64,000 bases of DNA from JAXGTO01 sp040774885 (lineage in GTDB: Bacteria; Actinomycetota; Coriobacteriia; Coriobacteriales; Eggerthellaceae), in the NCBI GenBank assembly GCA_040774885.1, contig JAXGTO010000001.1:1-64000 (forward strand), in the 5' to 3' direction. The position numbers and the translations under genes are program-made. Below are positions 42,606 through 51,320 of this stretch, piece by piece. Each line of letters starts with the position of its first letter. Position 1 is the stretch's first letter. The notes below the pieces were generated by a model. The model was not told where the DNA came from and searched no databases. It was given only the letters and a program-made list of their open reading frames with translations.

Positions 42606-43175
42606 ATGCCATCCGGTCAGATCGACCAACCCAAATCGGGATTCCTTCACAACGTCCTCAGCTTCATCGTCATGCTGGCCATCGTGCTGGCGGCTTCTTG
42701 GGCGCTGCGCACGTTCGTCATCTCTCCTTACGAGATCCCATCGGGATCCATGGAGACCACCATCATGACCAACGACAAGGTCTTTTCCGAAAAGATAACC
42801 TACTATTCCCGTTCCGTCGAAGCCGGCGATATCGTTACCTTCACCGACCCCGAACAATCCGACCGCACGCTCATCAAACGCTGCATCGCCACCGCCGGCC
42901 AAACCGTCGATTTGCGCGATGGCCGGGTGTACGTCGATGGAGTCGAGCTTGAGGAATCCTACGTCAACGGTCAGAGCACCTACCCGCTGCAGACTGCGGC
43001 GGGAGTTTCCATCAGCTATCCCTACACCATCCCCGAAGGCTGCATCTGGGTGATGGGGGACAACCGCGGCAATTCCGCGGATTCGCGCTATTTCGGCGCC
43101 GTCGACGCATCGAGCGTCACCGGAAAGGCCTGCTGCATCTATTGGCCGCTCAATCGCATCGGCGGCTTGGAGTAA
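42606..43175 (+). CDS. lepB: signal peptidase I
   Basis: A 189-residue type I signal peptidase. One N-terminal transmembrane segment (about 18-38) is followed by the catalytic serine in IPSGSMETT, the catalytic lysine in TLIKRCIA, and the GDNRGNSADSR box. The active site faces the outside. It removes signal peptides of Sec and Tat substrates. AGAGGA lies 6 bases before ATG 42606; an ATG at 42591 is less likely. It follows trmD by 90 bases. Confidence 0.95.
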   Translation: MPSGQIDQPKSGFLHNVLSFIVMLAIVLAASWALRTFVISPYEIPSGSMETTIMTNDKVFSEKITYYSRSVEAGDIVTFTDPEQSDRTLIKRCIATAGQTVDLRDGRVYVDGVELEESYVNGQSTYPLQTAAGVSISYPYTIPEGCIWVMGDNRGNSADSRYFGAVDASSVTGKACCIYWPLNRIGGLE

Positions 43176-43216
43176 TGCCGCTTTCGGCGGCTTCATCGAT
43201 TCGAAGAAGGAGAACC

Positions 43217-44152
43217 ATGGTAGACAATCCTCAAAGACGGGCGGCTGATCCGCAGGCTCCCACCTTCCAGGACATCGTCATGAACCTGCAGCATTATTGG
43301 GCTGCCCAAGGCTGCGTTGTTTTGCAGCCCTACGACGGCGCGGTGGGTGCGGGTACCAACCACACTGCTACCACGTTGCGTTCGCTGGGTCCTGATACCT
43401 GGCGTACTTGCTATGTGCAGGGCTGCCGCCGTCCCACCGACGGCCGCTATGGTGAAAACCCCAACCGACTGCAGTTCTACTATCAGTTCCAAGTGCTCAT
43501 GAAGCCATCGCCCGACAACATCCAGGACCTGTATCTGGGAAGCCTGCGCGCCATCGGCATCGAACCCGATCGGCATGACGTGCGTTTCGTCGAGGACGAC
43601 TGGGAAAGCCCCACGTTGGGCGCCTGGGGGCTGGGCTGGGAAGTATGGCTCAACGGTATGGAAGTGACTCAGTTCACTTATTTCCAGCAAGTGGGCGGCT
43701 ACGAATGCGCTCCCGTTCCCGTGGAGCTCGCCTATGGTCTGGAACGGTTGACCATGTACATCCAGGGCGTCGATTCGGTGTATGACATCGTATGGGCACG
43801 TGGAGACGATGGCGTCGAATTCACCTACGGCGACGTCTATCTGGAAAACGAGAAGGAGTTTTCCACCTACAACTTCGAAATCGGCAACACCGAATTCCTG
43901 TTCGAGCTGTTCAACGACTGCGAAAAGGAAGCCCAATCGTGCCTGGCGGCCAATCTGCCGCTGCCGGCCTATGACTGGGTGCTCAAATGCTGCCACACTT
44001 TCAATCTGCTCGATGCGCGCGGGGTCATTTCCGCCACCGAGCGGATGGCCTATATCTTGCGCGTGCGCGAAATGGCCAAGGCGTGCTGCGGCGCTTACAT
44101 GGAACACGTGGTGGGACTTGTGCCCGCCGACAAAGCAGGGGAGGGGGAATAG
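43217..44152 (+). CDS. glyQ: glycyl-tRNA synthetase alpha subunit
   Basis: A 311-residue alpha subunit of the bacterial-type (alpha2beta2) glycyl-tRNA synthetase, a class II enzyme. Conserved blocks include GCVVLQPYDGAVGAGT, CYVQGCRRPTDGRYGENPNR and YGLERLTMYIQGVDSVYDI. It charges tRNA-Gly with GlyS. AAGAAGGAGA precedes ATG 43217. Only 2 bases separate its stop from glyS. Confidence 0.97.
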   Translation: MVDNPQRRAADPQAPTFQDIVMNLQHYWAAQGCVVLQPYDGAVGAGTNHTATTLRSLGPDTWRTCYVQGCRRPTDGRYGENPNRLQFYYQFQVLMKPSPDNIQDLYLGSLRAIGIEPDRHDVRFVEDDWESPTLGAWGLGWEVWLNGMEVTQFTYFQQVGGYECAPVPVELAYGLERLTMYIQGVDSVYDIVWARGDDGVEFTYGDVYLENEKEFSTYNFEIGNTEFLFELFNDCEKEAQSCLAANLPLPAYDWVLKCCHTFNLLDARGVISATERMAYILRVREMAKACCGAYMEHVVGLVPADKAGEGE

Positions 44153-44154
44153 CC

Positions 44155-46233
44155 ATGTCCGATACCGCGATGCTCGCTTTCGAGATAGGGGTCGAAGAGA
44201 TTCCCGCCTTCGATTTGGATTCTGCCAACAAGCAACTGGCGAAGATGGTCCCCGCTGCCCTCGATGACGCCCGCATTCCGCACGGCGCCGTCGAAATCCA
44301 TTCCAGCCCGCGACGCCTTATCGTGCTGGTTGCCGATATGGCTTTGAGCACCGAAGAATTGGTCGAAGAGTACAAGGGGCCGGCCGTCAAGATCGCATTC
44401 GACGATGCGGGGCAGCCGACCAAGGCCGCTTCCGGGTTCGCCCGTGGCAAGGGCCTGGCCGTCGAGAATCTGGAACGGCGCGAGGTGGATGGAACCGAAT
44501 ACGTGTTCGCCGTGCGCAACGTTCCCGCCACACCCGTCGCCGATCTTCTGCCCGCCATCCTCACTTCGTTCATCACCGGCATCAAGTGGCCGCGCTCGTG
44601 TCGTTGGGCGCGCCGCAGCGAGTACTTCGTACGTCCCGTTCGTTGGCTGGTCGCTTTGCTGGGCGATAAGGTCGTTCCCCTCGAATTCGCCGGTGTGAAG
44701 GCTGGTACGGTTACCATGGGCCATCGCGTGCTGGCGCCCGGTGCCCATGAAGTGCACGGTGCCCAGAATCTCATGGACGCTATCCGTGCGGCGGGGGTCA
44801 TTCCCGACCAGGCCGAACGCGAGCAGGCCATCCGCGACGGCGTGGCCGCCATCGAAAAGGACACGGGATTGACGGCGGACCTTCCTGCCAAGACCCTGCT
44901 GGAAGTGACCAATCTCTGCGAGATGCCCCAGCCGCTGCTGTGCACCTTCGACGAAGAGTTCCTCCGTGTGCCCGAAGAAATCATCGTCGACGCCATGCTC
45001 ATGCACCAGCGTTATTTCCCCTTGTATGATGCCGCCGGCAAACTCACCAATCGTTTCATCATCGTGAGCAACGGAGACCCCGCCTGCGCCGCCACCATCA
45101 TCGATGGCAACGAGCGCGTGGTCCGTGCCCGACTCGACGATGCGAAGTTCTTCTACGAAGAGGACTTGAAAAATCCGCTTGAATCGTATGTCGAGCGTTT
45201 GGACGAGGTCATCTTCCAGGAAAGCTTGGGAACGGTTCTCGATAAAACGCGGCGGCTCGAGAAGCTCGCCGATCACCTGTCTGCCGATGCCGGCCTGAGT
45301 GCGCAAGACGCCGCTGATTTCAAACGGGCGGCGCATCTGTGCAAGGCCGACTTGGTCACCAATGCCGTGGTGGAGTTCACCAGCGTCCAAGGCGTCATGG
45401 GCTCTTACTATGCTCTTGCTTCCGGCGAGGACGCCCAGGTGGCGCAGGCTATCGAGCAGCAGTATCGTCCTCGTTTCGCCGGTGACGCCGCTCCTGATTC
45501 CGTCGTGGGCAAGCTGGTCGCCTTCGCAGACAAGCTGGACACCATCTGCGGTCTGTTCGCCGTGGGGCAAGGCCCCACCGGATCGAGCGACCCGTTCGCT
45601 TTGCGCCGCAGCGCCATCGGCATCGTCAACATGCTTTCTGACGGCTTGCCTGTTTCGCTCGAAGCTGCCATCGATTGCTCGCTTTCCACTTTCGACAACG
45701 TCGAATTCGACCGTGCTGCTATCGAAGCGGAGATCGTCGATTTCTTCATCACGCGCACCAAAGTGATGCTGCGCGACGAAGGATGCTCGGCGGATGCCGT
45801 CGATGCGGTTTTGGCCGCCGGCGTCAAAGAGCCCGCTGAAGTGGTGGCCCGCACCCGTGCGCTGGAAGCCGCCCGCGTTCAGATGCCTTCGGAAATGGAA
45901 GACCTGGCCACGGCCTATGCACGCGCCAACAATCTGCGCGATGCCTCGCTGGGCAGCGATATCGACGAATCCCTTCTCGATGAGGTGCGCCATGCTCTGG
46001 TGTGCGCCGTGGAAGAGGCGGATCGCAACGTATCGCGGGCCTTGGGGGCCGGCGACTACGCGGCGGCGCTGACAGCGTTGGCTGCCCTGCGCAAACCCAT
46101 CGACTTGTTCTTCGATCGCGTGAAGGTCATGGACGACGATCAAGATATGCGCGCCAACAACCTGCGCTTGCTCAACCGCTTCGTCGGGGTGTTCTCCAAC
46201 GTTGCCGATTTCGGCAAGTTGGCGAAAGCCTGA
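44155..46233 (+). CDS. glyS: glycyl-tRNA synthetase beta subunit
   Basis: A 692-residue beta subunit, which binds tRNA. It begins with MLAFEIGVEEIPA, conserved in the family, and has KWPRSMRW-like KWPRSCRWARR, then MLMHQRYFPL and an HD-like/DALR anticodon-binding C terminus (YAAALTALAALRKPIDLFFD). It is a normal length. GGGGAGGGGG lies before the ATG. Its stop overlaps the PPDK regulator start (TGATG). Confidence 0.97.
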   Translation: MSDTAMLAFEIGVEEIPAFDLDSANKQLAKMVPAALDDARIPHGAVEIHSSPRRLIVLVADMALSTEELVEEYKGPAVKIAFDDAGQPTKAASGFARGKGLAVENLERREVDGTEYVFAVRNVPATPVADLLPAILTSFITGIKWPRSCRWARRSEYFVRPVRWLVALLGDKVVPLEFAGVKAGTVTMGHRVLAPGAHEVHGAQNLMDAIRAAGVIPDQAEREQAIRDGVAAIEKDTGLTADLPAKTLLEVTNLCEMPQPLLCTFDEEFLRVPEEIIVDAMLMHQRYFPLYDAAGKLTNRFIIVSNGDPACAATIIDGNERVVRARLDDAKFFYEEDLKNPLESYVERLDEVIFQESLGTVLDKTRRLEKLADHLSADAGLSAQDAADFKRAAHLCKADLVTNAVVEFTSVQGVMGSYYALASGEDAQVAQAIEQQYRPRFAGDAAPDSVVGKLVAFADKLDTICGLFAVGQGPTGSSDPFALRRSAIGIVNMLSDGLPVSLEAAIDCSLSTFDNVEFDRAAIEAEIVDFFITRTKVMLRDEGCSADAVDAVLAAGVKEPAEVVARTRALEAARVQMPSEMEDLATAYARANNLRDASLGSDIDESLLDEVRHALVCAVEEADRNVSRALGAGDYAAALTALAALRKPIDLFFDRVKVMDDDQDMRANNLRLLNRFVGVFSNVADFGKLAKA

Positions 46234-47126
46234 TGGCTTTCCAATTCCACGGCAACGCAACCGGCATCCCCACCATCCATGTGGTAAGCGACTCGGTGGG
46301 GATGACGGCGCAGACCATCGCGCGCGCCGCCGCCAGCCAGTTCGGCGAAACCGCTCCCAACATCGAGGTGCTCTCCAATGTGCGCACCTTCGACGAGATC
46401 AGGGATTTCTTCGATCATCATGCAGCCAATCATCTGGAAACCTTGGGTGATGACAGGCTGGTGGTGTTCTACACGTTGGTGGATGCCGACATCCGCGCCC
46501 AGCTCCATGACTATCTTGCCGAGCACTCTAACGTGGTGGCCGTCGATCTCATGACCGATGCCATCGAGGCGATATCGGTGGTCAGCGGACGCAAGCCGCT
46601 GGTCATCCCCGGTGAGATGCATGTCACCGACGACAACTACTTCCATCGCATCGATGCCATGGAATTCACCATCGCCCACGACGACGGCCGCAATCCCCAA
46701 GATCTCACCGATGCCGATATCGTGCTGTTGGGCGTGTCGCGCTCGTCCAAGACGCCCACGTCCATCTATCTTTCCCAGCAAGGCTACAAAGTTGCCAACA
46801 TCCCGCTCGATTTGCAATCCGACCCGCCAAAAGAGCTGTTCGATTGCGATCCGACCCGCGTGTTCGGCTTGGTGACTTCTCCCGATATCTTGGTAGGAAT
46901 CAGACGCCGCCGCTTGGGTCGCGCCCAGATGGTCGCATCGAGCTATGCAGACCCCGAAATGGTCTATCGCGATTTGGAGAAAGCACGTAGTTTGATGCGG
47001 AAAATCGGCTGCATGGTCATTCACACCGAAAACCGCGCCGTTGAGGAAACCGCGCAAGAAATCATGCGGTATTATGACGTGGCACACCCGCAGGCTGGCC
47101 GTATGCGGCCGCTGGGCGAAAACTGA
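46233..47126 (+). CDS. PPDK/PEP synthase regulatory protein (DUF299 bifunctional kinase/pyrophosphorylase)
   Basis: A 297-residue DUF299 protein. It has the P-loop GVSRSSKTPTSIYLSQQG with KVANIPL following, and HVVSDSVGMTA at the N terminus. The family switches pyruvate phosphate dikinase off by ADP-dependent phosphorylation of a threonine near the catalytic histidine and on again by phosphate-dependent removal. PPDK is the next gene, 26 bases downstream, which supports that substrate. It is coupled to glyS by an overlapping stop and start. Confidence 0.93.
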   Translation: MAFQFHGNATGIPTIHVVSDSVGMTAQTIARAAASQFGETAPNIEVLSNVRTFDEIRDFFDHHAANHLETLGDDRLVVFYTLVDADIRAQLHDYLAEHSNVVAVDLMTDAIEAISVVSGRKPLVIPGEMHVTDDNYFHRIDAMEFTIAHDDGRNPQDLTDADIVLLGVSRSSKTPTSIYLSQQGYKVANIPLDLQSDPPKELFDCDPTRVFGLVTSPDILVGIRRRRLGRAQMVASSYADPEMVYRDLEKARSLMRKIGCMVIHTENRAVEETAQEIMRYYDVAHPQAGRMRPLGEN

Positions 47127-47152
47127 AAGTCGCATTTGTAAGGAGACAAAAG

Positions 47153-49867
47153 GTGACCGAAGAAGTGAAGCGCGTATATGCATTCGGCAAGGATGCCCAG
47201 GGCAATAACGTGACCGAGGGCAATACCAACATGAAGAGCGTGTTGGGCGGCAAGGGAGCCAACTTGGCCGAGATGGCCAACATCGGCCTTCCCGTCCCTC
47301 CGGGCTTTACCATTTCGTGCCAGACCTGCATGGAGTACGCCAATGCCGACAACACGTGGCCCGAAGGCGCGCTCGACACCATCCACGAATACCGCGTCGA
47401 TTTGGAAAACCGCATCGGAAAGCAGATCGGCGATGCCGCCGACCCGCTGCTCGTCTCAGTGCGCTCCGGCGCCCCCATGTCCATGCCGGGCATGATGGAC
47501 ACCGTGCTCAACCTGGGCCTCAACGATCAATCGATCAACGGGCTCATCGCCCAGACGGGCAATCCCCGTTTCGCTTGGGACAGCTACCGTCGTTTCATCC
47601 AGATGTTCTCCAACGTGGTCATGGGCCTCGATGGCGATTTGTTTGAAAACGCCATCACCATGGCCAAGAACGCGCGCGGCGTCGCCAGCGACACCGACCT
47701 CACGGCCGAAGACCTGCAGCAGCTGGTCGAGGTCTTCAAGGGAATCTTCAGCCAGAACGTCGACGGTCGCGCCTATCCCGACTTGGTCGAAAACGGAGCG
47801 GTCGCTTTCCCGCAAGACCCCATGGTGCAGCTGAAACTGGCCATCGAGGCCGTGTTCGGCAGCTGGAACAACCCCCGCGCCATCCTTTACCGCAAGCAGA
47901 ACAAGATTGCCGACGACCTGGGTACCGCCGTCAACGTGCAGTGCATGGTGTTCGGCAACAAGGGCGATACATCCGCTACCGGCGTTGCGTTCACGCGCAA
48001 CCCTGCCAATGGCGAAAAGGAATTCTACGGTGACTATCTGGTGAATGCCCAGGGCGAAGACGTCGTCGCCGGCATCCGCAACACCAGCCCCATCGCCGAT
48101 CTCAAAAACGTCGATGGCCTCGAAGAGGCCGGTCGCGAACTCGAAGAGGTGTTCGTCACCTTGGAGAACCACTTCCGCGACATGTGCGACATCGAGTTCA
48201 CCATCGAGCAGGGCAAACTCTACATGCTTCAGACCCGTGTGGGCAAGCGCACCGCCGCCGCCGCGCTCCATATCGCCATCGAAATGGAGAAAGAGGGCCT
48301 CATCACCAAGCAGGAAGCCGTCTGCCGCGTCGATCCGGCGCAGCTCGACCAGCTGCTTCACCCGCAATTCGACACCAAGGCCGACTATGACGTTTTGGCC
48401 CGCGGCCTCAACGCCAGCCCCGGCGCCGCCGTCGGCGAAGTGGTGTTCAGCGCCGCCGATGCCGTGGCTGCCGCCGAAGCCGGACGCAAATGCGTTTTGG
48501 TCCGTTGGGAAACCAATCCCGATGACTTGGCGGGCATGATCGCCGCCGAGGGCATTCTCACCAGCCATGGCGGCAAGACCAGCCATGCAGCCGTCATCGC
48601 CCGCGGCATGGGTGCCCCTTGCGTGTGCGGTGTCGAGGTTCTCAAGATCGATGCCGATAAGAAGGAAGCTGCGGTTTCCGGGACCGACGTTGTTTTGCAT
48701 GAAGGCGATATGGTCAGCCTGGACGGAACCACGGGCACCGTGGTTTTGGGTGCGGTCGATCTGGTGATGCCCGAGCTCACCGGCGATTTGGACACCATCC
48801 TGGAATGGGCCGACGAGTTCCGCACCATGGGAGTGCGCGCCAATGCCGACAATCCCGATGATGCCGTGCTCTCCCGTGATTTCGGTGCCGAAGGCATCGG
48901 ACTTTGCCGCACCGAGCATATGTTCTTGGGCGATCGCAAGCAGATCATCCAGAGCTTCATCCTCACCGAAGATCCCGCCGTGCGCGAAAAGGCGCTCTCC
49001 GACCTCCTTGCCGCTCAAACCGGCGACTTTTTGGGCATGCTCCGCGCCATGGACGGCCTGCCCGTCATCGTGCGTTTGCTCGATCCGCCTCTGCACGAGT
49101 TCCTGGAAGACCCCCGTGCGCTCGATGTCGAAATCGCTCACATGGAGGATTCGGGTGCCCCGGCTGCCGATATCGCTGCCAAGCGCAAGCTCATGGAGCA
49201 GATCGACGGTATGAGCGAAGCCAATCCGATGCTCGGCTTGCGTGGTTGCCGCCTGGCTATCGTGCATCCCGAACTTGCCGCCATGCAGGTGCGCGCCATC
49301 GCCGGCGCTGCTGCCCAGCTCAAGAAGGAAGGCCTCGATCCCAAGCCTGAGATCATGATTCCTCTGGTGAGCGTCCTGCCCGAACTTGACACGCTGCGTG
49401 GAGAGGCCGAGGCCGTCATCGCCGACATTCAGAAGGAAGAGAACGTCGAGCTCGACATTCCCATCGGCACCATGATCGAGCTGCCCCGTGCCGCCATCAC
49501 CGCCGATGAAATCGCCACGAAGGCCGACTTCTTCAGCTTCGGCACCAACGACCTCACCCAGACCACGTTCGGCTTCAGCCGCGACGACGTCGAGGCCAAG
49601 TTCATTCCGTGCTATCTCGATCGCCATATCCTGCCGTACAATCCTTTCGCCACCATCGATCCGGGTGTGGCAGAAATGGTGCGTATCGGCTGCGACAAGG
49701 GCCGTTCTTCCAATCCCGACATCACGCTGGGCGTATGCGGCGAACACGGCGGCGACCCCGACTCGGTGAAGATGTTCAACGAGATCGGCCTGACCTACGT
49801 CAGCTGCAGTCCGTATCGCGTTCCCTTGGCTCGCCTTGCCGCTGCTCAGGCTGCACTTGGCTGCTAA
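47153..49867 (+). CDS. ppdK: pyruvate, phosphate dikinase
   Basis: A 904-residue PPDK that interconverts pyruvate, ATP and phosphate with PEP, AMP and pyrophosphate. The ATP-grasp domain is N-terminal (VLGGKGANLAEMANIGLPVPPG). The catalytic phosphohistidine is in GGKTSHAAVIARGMG (about H478), with the regulatory threonine two residues before. The C-terminal PEP/pyruvate domain has FFSFGTNDLTQTTFG and GVCGEHGGDP with the catalytic cysteine. The GTG 47153 start has AAGGAGA 6 bases upstream. In anaerobes it can serve glycolysis or gluconeogenesis. Confidence 0.97.
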   Translation: MTEEVKRVYAFGKDAQGNNVTEGNTNMKSVLGGKGANLAEMANIGLPVPPGFTISCQTCMEYANADNTWPEGALDTIHEYRVDLENRIGKQIGDAADPLLVSVRSGAPMSMPGMMDTVLNLGLNDQSINGLIAQTGNPRFAWDSYRRFIQMFSNVVMGLDGDLFENAITMAKNARGVASDTDLTAEDLQQLVEVFKGIFSQNVDGRAYPDLVENGAVAFPQDPMVQLKLAIEAVFGSWNNPRAILYRKQNKIADDLGTAVNVQCMVFGNKGDTSATGVAFTRNPANGEKEFYGDYLVNAQGEDVVAGIRNTSPIADLKNVDGLEEAGRELEEVFVTLENHFRDMCDIEFTIEQGKLYMLQTRVGKRTAAAALHIAIEMEKEGLITKQEAVCRVDPAQLDQLLHPQFDTKADYDVLARGLNASPGAAVGEVVFSAADAVAAAEAGRKCVLVRWETNPDDLAGMIAAEGILTSHGGKTSHAAVIARGMGAPCVCGVEVLKIDADKKEAAVSGTDVVLHEGDMVSLDGTTGTVVLGAVDLVMPELTGDLDTILEWADEFRTMGVRANADNPDDAVLSRDFGAEGIGLCRTEHMFLGDRKQIIQSFILTEDPAVREKALSDLLAAQTGDFLGMLRAMDGLPVIVRLLDPPLHEFLEDPRALDVEIAHMEDSGAPAADIAAKRKLMEQIDGMSEANPMLGLRGCRLAIVHPELAAMQVRAIAGAAAQLKKEGLDPKPEIMIPLVSVLPELDTLRGEAEAVIADIQKEENVELDIPIGTMIELPRAAITADEIATKADFFSFGTNDLTQTTFGFSRDDVEAKFIPCYLDRHILPYNPFATIDPGVAEMVRIGCDKGRSSNPDITLGVCGEHGGDPDSVKMFNEIGLTYVSCSPYRVPLARLAAAQAALGC

Positions 49868-49871
49868 TCGG

Positions 49872-49880
49872 TGATATAAT
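49872..49880 (+). promoter_or_regulatory. extended -10 promoter, possibly for ssrA
   Basis: TGATATAAT (TG-A-TATAAT, 49872-49880) is an extended -10 motif about 100 bases before the mature tmRNA. No good -35 box is seen. The transcript would pass through the two hairpins below. Confidence 0.4.
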
Positions 49881-49887
49881 TCCAAAT

Positions 49888-49916
49888 CGGGTGCTGCGTT
49901 TCATCCGCAGCACCCG
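49888..49916 (+). terminator. hairpin after ppdK
   Basis: A perfect 11-bp stem, CGGGTGCTGCG / CGCAGCACCCG, with a 7-nt loop. It lacks a good T-tract (GCACTTTG follows). Confidence 0.5.
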
Positions 49917-49938
49917 GCACTTTGAAATGGTGGAACAC

Positions 49939-49972
49939 GCCACCCCCTCATGCAGCTTGCGGGCTGCATGAC
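49939..49972 (+). terminator. second hairpin between ppdK and ssrA
   Basis: CATGCAGC / GCTGCATG (49939-49946/49953-49960) with a 6-nt loop, followed by ACGTGTCTTTT. It may end ppdK transcripts or be a pre-tmRNA leader element. Confidence 0.4.
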
Positions 49973-49982
49973 GTGTCTTTTC

Positions 49983-50348
49983 GGGGGCGACTGGTTTCGA
50001 CATGGCAGGTTTGAAGCAGAGAGCAGGCCGTGGTCTCCTCGCCACGATAAACAGGGGTACCGTCAAATTTAATTGACAACAAGAATTACTCTGGGCAGTA
50101 TGCCCTCGCCGCTTAATAGATAGCGACGCGTCAATGCGGGAAGGTTCTCCCGATCCCGTTGCGACGTCATTTCAGGGAGATGCGCCTTGGCACGTAGCCG
50201 GTATGGCCAAGGCAAAGACCGAACCGACTCGGAGCCGCCCAGTTCGTCGATGAGCGCGGCGGTTCCCAAAACCAATCGTCGACTAAGCTTGTAGCGCTTT
50301 GCGGATGGTCTGGTATGGACCGGGGTTCGATTCCCCGCGCCTCCACCA
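49983..50348 (+). ncRNA. ssrA: transfer-messenger RNA (tmRNA)
   Basis: A 366-nt tmRNA. The 5' end GGGGGCGACTGGTTTCGAC and the 3' end CGGGGTTCGATTCCCCGCGCC plus CCA form the tRNA-like domain; the acceptor stem GGGGGCG / CGCCTCC pairs at all 7 positions with one G-U. The tag reading frame ends TATGCCCTCGCCGCTTAATAG, giving a tag ending DNKNYSGQYALAA. The exact resume codon is uncertain; GAC at about 50078 is the likely one. CCA is encoded. With SmpB it rescues ribosomes stalled on nonstop mRNA and marks the peptide for proteolysis. Confidence 0.95.
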
Positions 50349-50360
50349 CGGATAAAAGAT

Positions 50361-50400
50361 GGGCCCATCGGATTCTTCGGTGGAGCGATGGGCCCTCTTC
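50361..50400 (+). terminator. terminator after ssrA
   Basis: GGGCCCATCG / CGATGGGCCC (50361-50370/50386-50395), a perfect 10-bp stem, followed by TCTTC. Confidence 0.6.
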
Positions 50401-50430
50401 AAACAAAATAATAGAGAGGGTGGGTTCGCA

Positions 50431-50781
50431 ATGGATTTCTCGGTGTTGCAAGATGCCGGATTCGACACCGACGCCGCTCTAAGGCGTTGTGCGGGCGATG
50501 AGGATCTCTATGCCCAGGTTCTGGGAATGTTCGTTCAAGACGAAAACGTGAAACAAGCCGCCCAGTGCCTCGAATCGGGCGATCGCGACGGCTTCTTCGG
50601 CCATGTCCACGAAGTGAAGGGCATGTGCGGCAACCTCGGAATCACCCCTCTTTACGAAGCTGCTTCCCAAGTGATCGTCTCATTGCGCGCCGATGCCGAT
50701 GATGAGGCTCGTCGGCTGTTCGGCGATGTTGAATCGCTGCGCGATAAAGCCGTGCGCGCCATCGGCAAGGCTGGCGTATGA
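50431..50781 (+). CDS. HPt-domain phosphotransfer protein
   Basis: A 116-residue protein that is one histidine phosphotransfer domain. The phosphorylated His is probably H60 in HEVKGMCGNLG. No kinase is nearby. The next gene, which overlaps by 4 bases (ATGA), begins with a receiver domain, so the two likely form a phosphorelay with a kinase encoded elsewhere. The gene sits immediately after the tmRNA terminator. Confidence 0.85.
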   Translation: MDFSVLQDAGFDTDAALRRCAGDEDLYAQVLGMFVQDENVKQAAQCLESGDRDGFFGHVHEVKGMCGNLGITPLYEAASQVIVSLRADADDEARRLFGDVESLRDKAVRAIGKAGV

Positions 50782-51320
50782 GCATGGGTCGCCAGACCGT
50801 TCTGATCGCCGATGATTCTCTGATCAATCGGACTTTTCTTGCCAAAGCCCTCGAAGAAGAGTACGACATTTTATCGGCTTGCGACGGCGAGGATGTGTTC
50901 AAGGTCCTCGCGGCTCACCCTGGGTGCGTTTCGGCCATTCTCTTGGACATAATGATGCCTAATCTCGATGGCTACCAGGTGCTTGAACGTCTGCAAGCCG
51001 ATGAAGCCCTCAAGTCCATTCCCGTTGTCGTCGTTACTTCAGAAAGCGAACATTCAAGCGAATTGCGTGCCCTCGATCTGGGTGCTTCTGATTATTTGAC
51101 CAAACCGATCGATCCCGAAATCGCCCGTCGTCGTACCAAGACGGTTATCGAGGGGCGTGAAGTCGAGCGTCTGCGTTATGAGAATCGACTGCTCGATGAA
51201 CTTAAATTCCGCGCTTATCACGACGACCTCACGGGGATTTATTCCCGTGCGGCGCTCATTCGCGAGATTCCCCTGCTGCTCGATGACGATCCGACGACTG
51301 AATTCATGCTCATCCGCTAG
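50778..51320 (+). CDS. response regulator with truncated GGDEF domain (5' part of an interrupted gene)
   Basis: A 180-residue product. Residues 5-125 are a receiver domain with the phosphoacceptor D57 in LLDIMMPNLDGY, the acidic pair in IADDS, Thr/Ser in VVTSES and Lys in LTKPIDP. A linker and the start of a GGDEF domain follow (FRAYHDDLTGIYSRAALIREI). Translation stops at TAG 51318-51320 in the middle of the conserved FMLIR-x-NIEKFKLVND block. The frame then stays open to 52475, so the intact ancestor was a receiver-GGDEF-EAL protein of 565 residues. One base change (TGG to TAG) would explain the stop. The receiver domain alone may still work. Confidence 0.8.
   Translation: MSMGRQTVLIADDSLINRTFLAKALEEEYDILSACDGEDVFKVLAAHPGCVSAILLDIMMPNLDGYQVLERLQADEALKSIPVVVVTSESEHSSELRALDLGASDYLTKPIDPEIARRRTKTVIEGREVERLRYENRLLDELKFRAYHDDLTGIYSRAALIREIPLLLDDDPTTEFMLIR

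Noticed and set aside
49983..50781. Genomic island inserted at the 3' end of ssrA
   Set aside because: No integrase, no duplicated ssrA 3' end and no change in composition is visible downstream.
51318..51320. Pyrrolysine decoding of the TAG in the GGDEF-EAL gene
   Set aside because: No pyl genes or amber suppressor tRNA are in the window, and other genes here also end in TAG (for example secA, prfB, ftsE), so general suppression is unlikely.
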